A stretch of DNA of 34,791 bases from Cochliopodium minus (lineage: Eukaryota; Discosea; Himatismenida; Cochliopodiidae): NCBI GenBank assembly GCA_024220525.1, contig JAMYWO010000051.1, forward strand, positions 163,651-198,441, read 5' to 3'. The translations under genes were made by a program, and so were the position numbers. Shown here piece after piece: positions 8,716 to 21,500 of the stretch (position 1 is its first letter; each line of letters starts with the position of its first letter). The notes under the pieces are model-generated. The model was not told the DNA's origin. It did not search any database and was given only the letters and a program-made list of their open reading frames with translations.

Positions 8716-11708
8716 TTAATTTAAATGTTCGGGTTTTTTCGTGCTTGTGTTGGATTTTTGGAGCAGGAGAAGTTCCTGTGTGGCTAGTTGAGAAGATAAC
8801 TCAATTTTCTCTAGTTGTTTGTTGAGAGATTCCTCGAGATGCTTAAATTTGTTCATTTTCAATTGAATCTTTTTGATTTGCAAATCAATGAGCTCGCCCA
8901 CAAGCTTGTGGATGTTTTGATCTTGTTCATTGGAAAGACTGACAGATCTAGACAAAGCAACATCAAGGGTTCTGTGGACAATGTCGTTTTGATGATAACT
9001 GCCATTGTTGCTGTTGTTATTGATGCCATTGTTGTTGTTGTCAATATTATTGTTGTTATTTTCGATAATAGAACTTCCGTTATGAGAAGGGGAAGGGTTG
9101 AGATGAAGGAACCTATTCAAATAGGAGAGAACGGTGTTGGTTTGTTTGATGCCATCCACTTGTTTCTGGTTGGCGGTTTTTATGAAAGAGTTGCTAAGCT
9201 GATCCTCAAGATAAGGATCCTCAATAGGCAATCTCAAAAAGTGAATGAGACATTGCTTCTTAGTTTTCCCGTTGCCAACAATAGCGGCGACTTTCTCCCA
9301 ATCCTCCCCGTACTTCTCAATGGAACTAAGGAGACGCAAAGTCTCTTGCTCTGTCCAAAAAGTGTGGTGCTTTTGAGTCAAACTCTTCTGGGTAAAGTGG
9401 TTGGGCTTCACACTCGGAGGGAACTTGCCTTCGTTAAAACAATTGGTGCAAAGCTTGAGTGTCTCCAAACCAGTAACCAAACACTGATAGTAAAAGTGGG
9501 CACTTTCGCTGTTGCAATAAGAGCAGAGCAATGACGGGATCTCGATTTCAGGTGGGAAAAAGGGGGATTGGAACACATTGTTGCTGAGTTGTAAATTAGG
9601 AAGGGGAGGCTTGTACTCTTCAATGGGGGGCATGACAGAGACGTTCTTTTGTTGCAAAGAATCTCCAGTAGTTGTTTTTTGGTTGTTGTTTATAGAAGGG
9701 TACTTTGGTTTGACGGGGAGACTGTGAGTCAACATTTCTGGGGTTGCTCGATAGTTGATGAGCCCCCAGTGTTCCAAGAAGGTGTGCACTTTTAACACTG
9801 AGCACACGTCTCCCACTAAATTTCTTCTTACTGCTGTTTGTGTGAGATATTGAGAAGGGTTCTGCTTGTATGCTTCCATCATGAAATCTCTGTATTCTAT
9901 GTATCTGTTTCATTGGAAATTTGAAAAAAAAAATTCAAATAAAAGATTATAAAATCATAAAATAAATAATTTTATAAATAATAAATCATTTCTAAAAAAA
10001 AAAGCTACAGTTTTGGAGTTTTTAAAGGAGAAGACCCATCAAAAAATTCAGGGAGAGACTCCTGCTCAATGGAATGGACCTGATTGATGTCAAACCAACT
10101 GCAATGCTCAGGCAAGAAAAAAGTGTTCAAGTTGGTTTGTACGATATGGTGCTGCTGAGGATTGGAATTATTTTGCTGATGGTAAAACGACAGTTGCTGT
10201 TGTTGATAGTTCTGATACTGTTGGTATTGAATGTATTGAGGGGTAAAGTTTTGGGAATACATGTTTTCGTAAGTCATGAGGTTGGGCATCTCTTCATTGT
10301 TGTTGTTATTGTTAATTTTATTTTTGAGATCGTTGTTGTTGTTAAGGTTCATGTATGTCTCTTTGCGCGGACGACCTACCTTCTTCTTTGGTCTTCCTCT
10401 TTTGGCGGTCTTTTCGGAGTTTTCAGAGTTTTCAGAGTTTTCGTCCATTAGGTCGGTGGCAACGTGGTTCTCTTCTAGCTTCTTCTTTTTGTGATCGGAT
10501 CCCTCCTTATTGGATGGGCTCGCCTCTCTCGAAAATACTCTCTTTTTGTTCTCTGACAACTTATTCACTTCATCTATCTCTTCATCTTCTATAAAATTGA
10601 TCATTAACGATTTTATTGAATGATGAAAAAAGTTTAATAAAGAATTATATTTATTAAATAGATCTAAGTTGATAAAAGATTATGAATAGAATTTTTTTCA
10701 ATTACCAATCAAATAGTCTTCTTCATTCATCCATTCATTGTATTTATCTAGATCAACGAGCCATCTGGATCCCATTATTTTGATTTGATTGGGATCCAAT
10801 TGCAATGGCTCCAATTTTCCTTCAACTTGATTATTTGGAAGCCAAGTATCGTAACTATCAGGAAAATACCACCAATGAACCAATGTTTTGTTACCTTGCA
10901 CCTCAACACTTCTCAAATAATCCTCATTATCATTATCTTGTGAATCTTTCTTTTGCATCACTATATAATGTGTTGCTTCTGATATATTTAACGTTACTTT
11001 TGCATTATGATTCACTGCTATTTGTGACAATTCTGATATCACAGAATTTGTTAATTTAGGAGAAAAATATATTACTGGATACTTCAAAAAACCGTTTTTC
11101 TGGATTAAAAAGGATTATGTTAGTTTGGAAGATGCAAATAATAAGAGAAATTGAATTTATTTTTAATCCAATATATCGAATATATTATATGCCACATCGA
11201 AATACTTGACATATCCAGAATATGGATTATATAAGAAGGAATAAAATTATTATTAATTATTGGTGAAAGACAACTATTAAATTATAATTAATGCTCTTAT
11301 AATTTCTTGTTGATTTTTTACCTCTAATTGTTCTTTCACTTCCTTCAACATTGGGAGAATTTCATTTTCATTATTCTCTTCATCGAATGGAAATATATCC
11401 CATTTCATTTTGGTTTTGTATTCATAACTTGTTGATATGATTGTATAAAGAGGTCCATCTTCTCCATAATCATTAAAAAAAGATATTGGGAGTTTTGTTA
11501 ATGTTTTTGTTTGATTTGAATTTATTCCCAAAATATCTTCTTGAATGAGAAGCAATTGATAGACAAATGTTGAAAGATTTTGTTCTGATTCTGTGCATAT
11601 ATTATTTTTTTTTAATTTATTACTTATTTGAGAAAATTTAGAGATTGTTGTTTTCTTTTTAAAATATCTCAAATCTATCAATGCTTTTTTTGGGTTTGAT
11701 GTCTCCAT
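8716..11708 (-). CDS. SWI/SNF subunit SWI3/SMARCC with AT-hooks
   Basis: Four exons: 11708-11322, 11099-10706, 10588-10009, 9904-8716; 849 aa, phases consistent. The N-terminal SMARCC module (LSTFVYQLLLIQEDILG, LTKLPISFF) leads into the BRCT/chromo-like part with the hallmark VHWWYFPDSYDTWLP and KYNEWMNEEDY. Then comes an acidic linker with tandem AT-hooks near 326-340 (RGRPKKKVGRPRK), Asn and Gln runs, and the SWIRM domain about 425-510 (CSWFDINQVHSIE, RRNLVGDVCSVLKVHTFLE). A ZZ-type zinc finger lies near 580-616 (CSYC...CTNC), SANT near 633-690 (FWTEQETLRLLSSIEKYGED), and a C-terminal coiled coil near 786-840. It should be the scaffold of a BAF/RSC-type nucleosome remodeller in the nucleus. 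The AT-hooks would add minor-groove DNA binding. Confidence 0.95.
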
Positions 11709-12268
11709 TTTATTTTATATACTGTTGAAGATTTTTCTAATTTATATTTTTTAAAAAAAAAAATAACGATTTTTGAATCAAAAAAATCAAAAAAAACTTG
11801 AGAATAGATGAAAATAATTTTCTTGTGATATTTGGATTATTTTTTACCTTGAAAAAAAATGGACCTCAATAAAATTTTATTTTTATTTTTTATTTTATAA
11901 TATCTTTCATTTGAAAGTATATAAAAATAGAATCTCACAATAATAATAGGTATCATTTATGAGTGATCAATGTTGAAAGGAATAAAATTTTATTGATAAA
12001 AAAAATATTCAAACTCAAAATTATATTATTTTTTTCTTTATATATGTTATTTTGATTCAAAAACATACAACCCAAATTGAATACAAATTTAAACCACATC
12101 TCATTCAATTTTTTTTGTTATATCAAGAAAGTGAAATGAAATAACAAATTTAAAAATATAAAATAGAAAAAAAAAATAAAAAAAAAAAGCAATTATATTT
12201 GAATTAAAATACCAAAATATATTCAAAAATACCCCAATACAATCATTTTGGTATATTTATCATTTTGG
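11709..12268. promoter_or_regulatory. Divergent intergenic region between SWI3 and LRR-PP2C
   Basis: 560 bp of very AT-rich sequence between two outward-facing start codons. No coding exon, RNA gene or recognisable element was seen. It must hold both promoters. Confidence 0.4.
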
Positions 12269-15200
12269 ATGGGAAATACGGTTGAATATCATAAGTCTAA
12301 ATTATTGGTGAGAAATGAAAAAATAGATTTGAAAAAGATTCAAAGAGCGATCTCGAATAATGGAAAAGAAATTAAAAAAATAGAATTCAATTGCAATAAA
12401 ATAGATGAGATCTCTCCAAAATGGCTCCATCACTTGAATAACCTCTCCAATATCAAAATTACGAATAATTTCCTCACAAATTTGTCTGATGATTTTGCAT
12501 TATTAAATTCTCTCGTAAAATTGGATCTGAGCAACAATACATTTGAAAAGATCCCAAAATCAATATTTTTTTTATCATCATTGAAAATATTGAAAATGAA
12601 TAGGAATAAATTATCTTCAATTTTGGACGATGAAACCTTCACCATCAAAAAATCCAAATTGAACAAATTGAGCTTAAAGGGGAATTCAATAGAGGAAATT
12701 GGTATCAAAATAGGAGATTTAAAGGAATTGAAGATAATAAAGCTCAACCATAATAAATTGATTGATATCTCAAATTTGAAACTCATCAAATCATTGACCG
12801 ATTTAAATGTTTCCCATAATAATATTCAAGATAGTAAGCAACCGCTAATTTATTATTTTTATTCTTATTATCTTTGATACATTAAAGTATCTATGATCCT
12901 CTCTATGAAAAAATTGCATAAATTGACCGCTCATAATAATCACATCAAACAATTTAATTTCATCAAAAAATCAAAGTATTCGAATCTCGAATATTTGGAT
13001 TTGGGGAATAATGGGATAACATTGATCGACAAAAAAATATTCATCTGTATCATAAATCTCAAAGAATTGATTCTCAATTCAAACGAAATAGAAAATGTGC
13101 CACAGAATATCAGTCACTTGAAGTTGCTCGAAAAATTAGATTTGGTAAAAAATATTTTTATTTTTTTCCATTTATTATCTGGAGATCCTGAAAATAAATT
13201 AATTTTCCTGAACTATTTGAATTTATTTCCCCTTTGGATATTTTAAATATTATTTATTTTTCATTGACGTTTTTCAGTCGAACAACAAGCTACGAGATAT
13301 GCCTCACTCGATGATGCAATTGAAAAATTTGAAGATTTTATTGATTAATCACAATCAATTAATTGAAATTCCCAACATCAGCATCCTCACATCAATGGAA
13401 AGATTGTCATTGTCTTATAATCCTAACATGGTTTTCAAAGGACCTCTCATTCACTATTTCCCGGAAAGTTTAATTACACTTGATTTGCAAGGTATGAAGA
13501 TTTCTGTTTTCTCAAAGGGGATCGAAAAGTTCACTAGACTAGAAACATTGTACCTTGGCTGTAATCAAATCAGCAAGCTCTCCAAAAAGTTATCTTCTCT
13601 CCCCAAGTTGAAGTTACTTGAGTGTGAGTTCAACAACTTGGACGAAATACCTGAGAGTATCTACCAAAAGCTCAAGTACAGGAATTTGAATGGTTATTTT
13701 GACGAGAATCCCCTTCTTTCTCAAACTCAACAAGCCAAATACTTGATCAACTTGGATAGGCTTCACCATTATAAGAAGGAACATATAAAAGATAGATCTC
13801 CCAAAATCAAAGATAAGCTTGTTTCAAAGGTGAAGAAGAGTGGTACTCTTTTGGAGATTGACAACAAGGTTATTGTAGTACCTGGAGGGTTTGAGATTGA
13901 AAACAAACTAGAGCCTAAACTTCCCTTGTTGGAAAGAAAAACTGAGATTCATTTAGACAAAGAATCTAATAGATTCAAGGGTTTGTACGATGGTCCCATG
14001 AGGAGCCATAGACAACGTGGTGTACTTTTTTTTTTCTATGTGTTTATTGGGTTTAAATTTATTGAACACTCTCTTTTAATAGACTGAAACTAAGGCAACC
14101 AAAGTTACCAACAAAAACTCTGGTGCACAAATATTCGAGAACGCTAACAAGTTTAACGAAATTCTGGCTGACAACGAAACATCTGAAAGTTTTTTCGACT
14201 TTTCTGTTGAACTCAACGTCTCTAAGGAGCAGGAAATAAACATAATAGTCCCCAATATCAAAATGAGCAGCGAAAGCTCTAATTTTATGGAAGAATTTGA
14301 AAAAGACAAGAATGGAAGCAACCCAAGGTTTCTCAACTTTGTTTCTTCTGTGGGGATCTCCATACCTCGTGTGGGACTAAAAACAATCAAGGTTGGTTCT
14401 TCTACTTTGAGCCACGATAATGTCAAAGATGAGTTTATTTCCGTTTGTCTTCTCAAAAATATGATTTGTGTCAGTATATTTGACGGTCATGGAGGGGAGC
14501 ATGTTTCCAAGTATCTGAACACTTTTTTGCCCACACTCATTCTTAAAAACTTTGAATCAGAGGGTGTATCTCCTAAAAAAGATCCTCAGTTTGTCATTCA
14601 GTTCCTTCAAAAGATTTTCATCTTCACCAATAACAGCATCAAGAACAACTTGGGTGTACTCGCTTCCACTTGTGGTTCTACTTGTGCTATCGTTTTAATA
14701 GTCGAGGACACCATCTATTGCTCTAATTTGGGGAACACTAAGATTCTTTTCAGTACAGGAGAAGTTTCAAAATTTCATAATTTGGATGATTATGATGAAT
14801 ACATGAGATGTATTAACAAAAACAGTCATGTTTATGGCAACAGGCTTAATGGTGCTTTGAGTGTAACAAGATCTTTTGGTGATTTCGAAATTCCTGGTGT
14901 CATTTGTCTTCCACATATTTATCATTCTCTGTTTCCCTTTAACAGGTACGATGATTCTGTCAGATCTGATGATTTGATCTTCAAATCGGAAGATTCTATG
15001 AAGGGAGATTCCAACAAGTCTGAGGAACATTCCATTGAGACCAAATACAATGTCTATTCTTCTCTCAAGCCCAAGTCTGAAGATTTCGATCAAAAATCTG
15101 AAGAGTATCTCAAAGAAAAAAAGGATCGCATCCAATTTATTATTTTATCTTCCAATGGGTAATTTTTTGTTTTTTGATAATAAAATTTTATTTTATTTGG

Positions 15201-15368
15201 AAATTTAGATTTCATAAGTATGTTTCTGACGATTTGGCTATTCGTATCACCAGAAACGTTCTTCTTTTTGAGAGAAATCCCCAAAAAGCGGCAAAAATTT
15301 TAAAATCAACCGCCATCATCAATGGATCTGATGACTCTATCTCCGTTACAGTAATCTATTTGAGCTAA
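12269..15368 (+). CDS. LRR-PP2C protein with degenerate phosphatase site
   Basis: Five exons: 12269-12833, 12888-13144, 13278-14021, 14083-15158, 15209-15368; 933 aa, phases consistent. The start MGNTVEY fits an N-myristoylation signal (Gly2). Residues about 20-450 are a run of roughly a dozen or more leucine-rich repeats (LVKLDLSNNTFEKIPKSIF, LEYLDLGNNGITLID). From about 570 it is a PP2C/PPM fold: VSIFDGHGG with Asp656, SVTRSFGDF, and SISVTVIYL at the end. The LRR-PP2C order matches PHLPP-like phosphatases and the LRR-PP2C core of fungal adenylyl cyclase. I see no PH or cyclase domain. The first PP2C motif (RxxMED) is not recognisable, and the late metal-site D-G reads N-G (SSNG, residue 880). 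It may be weakly active or a pseudophosphatase at membranes. Confidence 0.9.
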
Positions 15369-15541
15369 CAATTTTGTACATTGAAGTATTTATACATATT
15401 TTTTCAAAGAAAAATTTTTTTTTTTTTGGTTGTATTAAATGATTAAATTTATTTCAAAGTTTTTTGATCAATGAAATAGAGGTTTGTCTAATGATTAGAT
15501 GACAAATAATAAAAATTTATGGAAATATTAAAAAAAATTAG

Positions 15542-18500
15542 ATGGAGACCTATTTCGCCAAAAAGAAGAGCCAAAATTCATTACGATTGTATAATGATAA
15601 TATTAACATCAAATTGGCCACCATTAAGAAAAAAAGTTTGAGGGCTGGAAAACATGATCTCCTCAATTTATTCAAGAAGGATTCTGTCTCCATAATCTCT
15701 CCTATCAAGAGTTTCGATTTTTTCAAGGACGATGTGGGGTTTAATGATTTGATAAAGATGGATGAATTGTCAATAGAGAATATCTTGAATAATTTGAAGG
15801 AGAGATTCAATAAAGAGAGATACTATGTAAGAAGACCAAAATTCCTACTTCCATTATTTTTTTATAACTGACAAAAAAATATAAAGAAAATGCTTTTGAA
15901 AATCTATAGAAATATTTTATATTGCTATAAAATTTCCTATTTGAAAACCATCTATGTTTATATCAGTCATTTACATGATTTTACATTCAAAATTTATTAA
16001 ATACGATACGATATTTCCAAGATTAAAAAAATAAAATAATAACAAATTATTTTCTCTTTGTTAGACATCTATTGGAAATATATTGATAGCAATCAATCCA
16101 TTCAAAAAATTGGAGAATTATTACACCAACGAAATAATGAGGAATTATTCCTCCGACAATACGATTTCGGCTCCACACATCTTTTCTACTGCGGAGAACG
16201 CATTCAAAACGATGAGAGAAAACGATAAATCGATTTCGATTGTAATATCTGGAGAATCTGGTGCGGGTATAAATAAAATTATCTGAAATTTTTGAATAAA
16301 AATAAATAAATTTAATTTAATTAATAATGTTTTAAAGGAAAAAGCGAAACCACCAAACTGATTTTGAATTATCTTTCCAACAAATCTGTTCAACCTACCG
16401 AGATTGAGGTGAAATTGATTGATTCTTCAAGTCTTTTAGAGTCATTTGGGTAAAAAGTTTTTTGTTTTTATTTTCATTTTTTTTATTTTATTCTATTTCC
16501 TATTTAAAGAAACGCCAAGACTGTGAGGAATGACAACTCGTCAAGATTTGGGAAATACATAAAAGTGTTTTTTCATGACACCTTTTCTATAGAAAGCGCT
16601 GTCATAGAGCCATATCTCTTAGAAAAATCGAGAATGTAAAAATTTTCAAATTTTTTTTTTTTATTTCTTTTAACAATTTTTTTAGTATTTCTCAAGCCAA
16701 GGGGGAAAGAAATTATCACATATTTTACCAGTTGGTTTGTGGTGCTTCTATGGAAGAAAAGAAAAAGTATAGACTAAAGGACATGAAGGACTATACTTAT
16801 TTTTCCGACAAGTCTCCTGCTTCCATGTTTGATGAAGAAGAAGAGTTAGGTTTCACAAAGCAGGCAATGAAGGAGATAGGTTTTAGTGTAAATTTTTTTT
16901 AGTTTTATAGTATTTATTTGAAGAGATCATTTGAAAATTGTTTTTTTTATAATTTTTTGAAGAGATCATTTGAAAATTTTTTTAAAGATTTATGATTTGA
17001 AATTATTTAAAATTATTTTTAAAACCAATTTTTTTAAAAGTCAACTGAACAAGATTGCGTTTTTACTCTATTATCTGCTATTTTGCTCACTGGGAATATT
17101 GGATTTAAAACCCTGAATAACAAGGTGGAAATTGCGAACATGGATGTTTACAAGGAAATCTGTTATTTGCTGCAAGTTTCTAGCGAGGATCTAACAAGGG
17201 CTCTTTGCACTAAAATCATAATAGTGGGAGTAGAAAAAACAGAAACTTTTTTGAGTATGGATGAGTCTATATCAGTGAGAGATTCCCTTGCCAAGTATTT
17301 TTTTTTAAATTTAAATTGAATATTATTAATCAATCAAATATCTGTATTAATATTTTTTTATTTGAAACTATCGTAAAAATTTAAATTTTATTGATTAAAT
17401 CAAGGTTGTTGTATCATAACTTATTTGATTGGATCGTATCCAAAATAAATCTTTCCCTTCGCGCTAAAAATGAAGTTCACAAAAAGAGGGTATCTGTCAA
17501 CAAGAAACCTCCCAATTTTATTGGGGTTTTGGACATTTTTGGATTTGAGAATTTCCCTGTAAAGTTTTAAATTTTTTGAAAAATTTAATTTATATCATGA
17601 TTTATATTTAGACCAATAGTTTTGAGCAACTTTGTATAAATTATGCAAATGAAGTAAACTTTTTTTTAATTTTGATTCAAAAAATTTTAATTGATTTTTT
17701 TTCCATTAAAACAGAAACTTCATCAATTATTTATTGAAAATGTGGTTGTACAAGAACAAAATGAATACATTTCAGAAAACATTTTTTGGGCAGAAATTCC
17801 CAGTAATAAATCACTTTTAAAAATTAATTGACAAATATTTTACATTTTTTTGTTTTAAAATTTTATTAAATTAATATTATCGCATATTTATTATGATCAT
17901 TGATTAATTTTTTTTTTAAGTTTTAATTGTTGTTATATATTTTTTTTTTAGATGAGGGAAAGGATACCCTTTTTTTGATTGAAGGAAAATTGAAAACGTG
18001 CATTGGAATTATCCCATTGATAGATGATTCGTGTAACCAGAGAAACTCCAATGACACTTCTTTGTTATCTCAAATGAAACAAAATTTGTCGCAACACTCC
18101 AGCTTTGAAATTCCTAAAATAGGAAACAACAAGTTTTGTGTCAAACACTATGCTGAAGATGTAATCTATGACATCAATGGTTTCAGAGAGAAAAATATGA
18201 CTAATGTCTCGGAGATCTTGGTTTCCATCTTGCAGAAATCTGGATCGGAGTTTCTCGGAAAATTGATTGCGATAGATGATCTCAAAAAAGTGGGGAACGG
18301 TAGCAGTAAAATAATGAGAAGATCAACTGTCTCCAGTATTTTCAGAGTAAGATAAAAACATATAAATTGCTGATAAAAAGATTATTTAATTTTATGAATA
18401 TTTTTTCTTCAAAAAAGGATCAACTTAATTCTTTAGAAGAAACATTACAATCAACTGTACAGTATTATGTTCGTTGTGTCAAGCCCAACACCAAAAAAGA

Positions 18501-21500
18501 GCCCAACTGTTTCTCAGAGGACAATGTAAAACAGCAATTGATTTATGGTGGAGTGAAGGAAACTGTGAAAATAAGAAAAACGGGATATCCATTTCGTTAC
18601 CTCTTTAGAGAGTTTCTTTTGAACTTTAGTGTGTTGAAACAATCACAAAGCAATAATGTGGACAATTCATTCACTGATAAAGAAAATGTTCTTATTCTCA
18701 TTACCAAAATTACTCAAAGGACTGACAAAATAAATAAGGAGATGTGGCAAATAGGGAGCTCAAAAATTTTTTGCAAAAGAGAATGCCACGACTTTTTGTT
18801 GTCTGAGCAAAGTCGCATATGTTCCAGTTATGCTGTTGTCATCCAAAAGAACATTCGGTCTTTTTTAGCGAGAAAACACCTAAAGGAATGTAAAGAATCT
18901 CGTGCTTTGATCGTCAAAAACTGGAAGATTTTCAAACAAAACAATTATCTGAAGAAACTTGTCAAGTTTTCTCTTGTTGTTGTATATCATTTGGCTCTTT
19001 CCAAACAATTGAAGTTGGAGGAAAAGAGCTCCAAAGCGAAGAGCATGATCGTCAAAAATTATCGGATCTACAAAATGAACCAAAGGTACAAAACTGTTAT
19101 CAAGTTTTGTTTGCTTATTGTGAAACTGTCTGAGAATGAGAGAAGGGAAATTAAAAAGCAAGAAATTTTGAGAAGGGAGAAGGAGGAGATGGAGAAAGAG
19201 AGGGTGATGAAGGAGAGGGAACAAAAGATGCTCGAGGAGTTGAAAAGAAGAAAAATCGAGGAAGAGGAGCTCACAATGAAACTGATCGAAAAAGAAAAGA
19301 AAATTCTCGAAAATCAAAAAAACAATCTGGAAGAAAGGAGAAACAGAATCTCTTTTCGTGGTTTGAAGAATATTGGGATAGATGATTTTAGAAAAGAGAT
19401 GATATCTGACAACAACATTTCTCCCAAAAACCTAGCAAATTCAACAAACATTTCTCCTAGAAATTTATCTCCGCCAACAAATGAGAACCAGATAAAGTTA
19501 CCCATCACTAAGATGGGATTCACCAATCTCACACCAAACAAAAATAATAATAATTTTTCTCCCAGATCGAATGACACAGTAGTTGAAAATGGAAACATTG
19601 TTTCTCCCAAAATGAAAAAGCCTCTTCCAAAACTTATCATTAAGAAGAATTATGTTAATAAAATTCCATCCCCCAGAACCAGCGAAACGCCTCAGAAGAA
19701 CAATCTCCCTACACTCTCCATCTCCCAGCCATTGAAAATGACCAGTATTCCAAGCAACAGTTCTCCTAGAAATCTGTCTCCGCGAAATCAAAATAATGTT
19801 TCACCAAGAACTACTCCCAACATACTAATTTCTCCTCGATTTACCATCTCCGACAATAACAAATCTAATAAAGTTGAAAATAAACTCAACAACAATAACA
19901 ACACTAAAACAAAAAGCGCCGAAGTGGGAAATAAAGATTTATTACAAAGTTCACCTATTAACAGCAAAACTAGGAGCATCAGCGATGTAGGAAACAAAGA
20001 TTCTCCCAGCAACGCTCCCAAAGTGATCAACTTCAAAACAAAGGGTTCTTTCATCGATTTCGGAAACTCCCCCATCAAATCTCCCCGACTCAAACCCAAC
20101 GAGCCTAGTGAATCCAAAATCAAGCACATCAAAGTCAATTTCGAGGGCAAAGAGGACAATATGCTATATCCAGAGTCAAGTAATTCACCCAAGGGCATCT
20201 TTTTGAGCACTTTACATCAAAACATCTTCAACAAGATCCTTTTGGAAGTAGAAAACGAGAAGGTGGAGAAACAGAAACTTTTTGTCGAGATCGAGAACGA
20301 GAAGAAGGACATGCTCGTCACTAAGAATCTTTACGACACTTGCTCGAATGTCTCCAACTTTTTGGAGAACGACCCCAATGCTATCGAGACCAACTTTGAG
20401 AAGCTTATTTTGGACATTGAGTCTGGCAAAAAGCTTGAGATCAAACTTTGGTTTAAAAAAATGAATGTCATAAGCGAAGAAATGATATTCAGATGGTTGG
20501 TTCTTTATTTTTATTTGTTTGTTTATTCAAACAATTTTTTTTACATTTTTTATTTCCATCTTTTTTTATAAATTTATTTTTAATTTAATTTAACACATTT
20601 GTTTTTATTCAATTTAATTTGTTTTTTATTTCATTTTAATTGTTTTATTTTTTTATTTTTTATTCTTTAATTTTTATTTATAGGGCCAAAAAACAGTTTA
20701 ACATTGGAATTAATGATCAACACAAGCTCCTTAATTGTCTTCTCAAGGACTTTCTCATCGTCAAGGAGGACGTCAAAGAAAAGAACATGTACCGCATTTT
20801 GGAGTTAGAAGAGAGAAGAATTTTAAAAATGAGAAGAAACAAAAAAAGAAAGAACAAACTCTCCCTTTTGTCGTAATAAAAATATTTTTTTAAAATTTTA
20901 TTTTTTATTTTTTAATCTTGTTTAATTTTTTTTATTTGTATCTATCAATATTTTTTGCTACAAAATTTTCACATTTCATTTTTTATTATTTGTATTTTAT
21001 TTTATTAAATATTTTCTTTTATTTTTTTTTGTGATTTTATTGAATTTTTTATTATTTTATATTTTTCTGTTTAATTTTTTTTAATAAAATTTTTTTTTTT
21101 GATATATTTTTATTTAATATTTTTTTATTTTTTTCATTTTAGTTTGATGATCTTACAACAGCAGAAATATCCTAGACTAGCTATCCCCTATGTGATCTAC
21201 CACCTCTTCGACAAAGTGAAGAAGCTCGGAGGGAAAGCTAGCGAGGGAATTTTTAGACTCTCCATCGATAAAGAAACCAAACTTAAACTCATGCAAAAAA
21301 TCAAGAGAAAAGGATACATTCATATCAAAGTTATTTTAAATTGTTTTATTATATTTTTTTAATTTGTTTTTTATTTTTTATTTTTTAATTTTTAATTTAA
21401 ATTTTAATTTTTATTTTAATTTTTTATTTTATTTTATTTTTTAAAGGAATTGGATCCCAACATACCAGCTGTTTTAGTAAAAAGTATTTTTACCAAAGTA

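Noticed and set aside
8815-9534. 239-aa plus-strand open frame
   Set aside because: It lies opposite the SWI3 SWIRM-ZZ-SANT exon and is its antisense shadow; composition is Val/Leu-rich with no domain.
17701-17803. Frame reading [14 protein letters not shown] in the myosin
   Set aside because: A shadow frame. The spliced frame [18 protein letters not shown] is the conserved myosin sequence after CINYANE.
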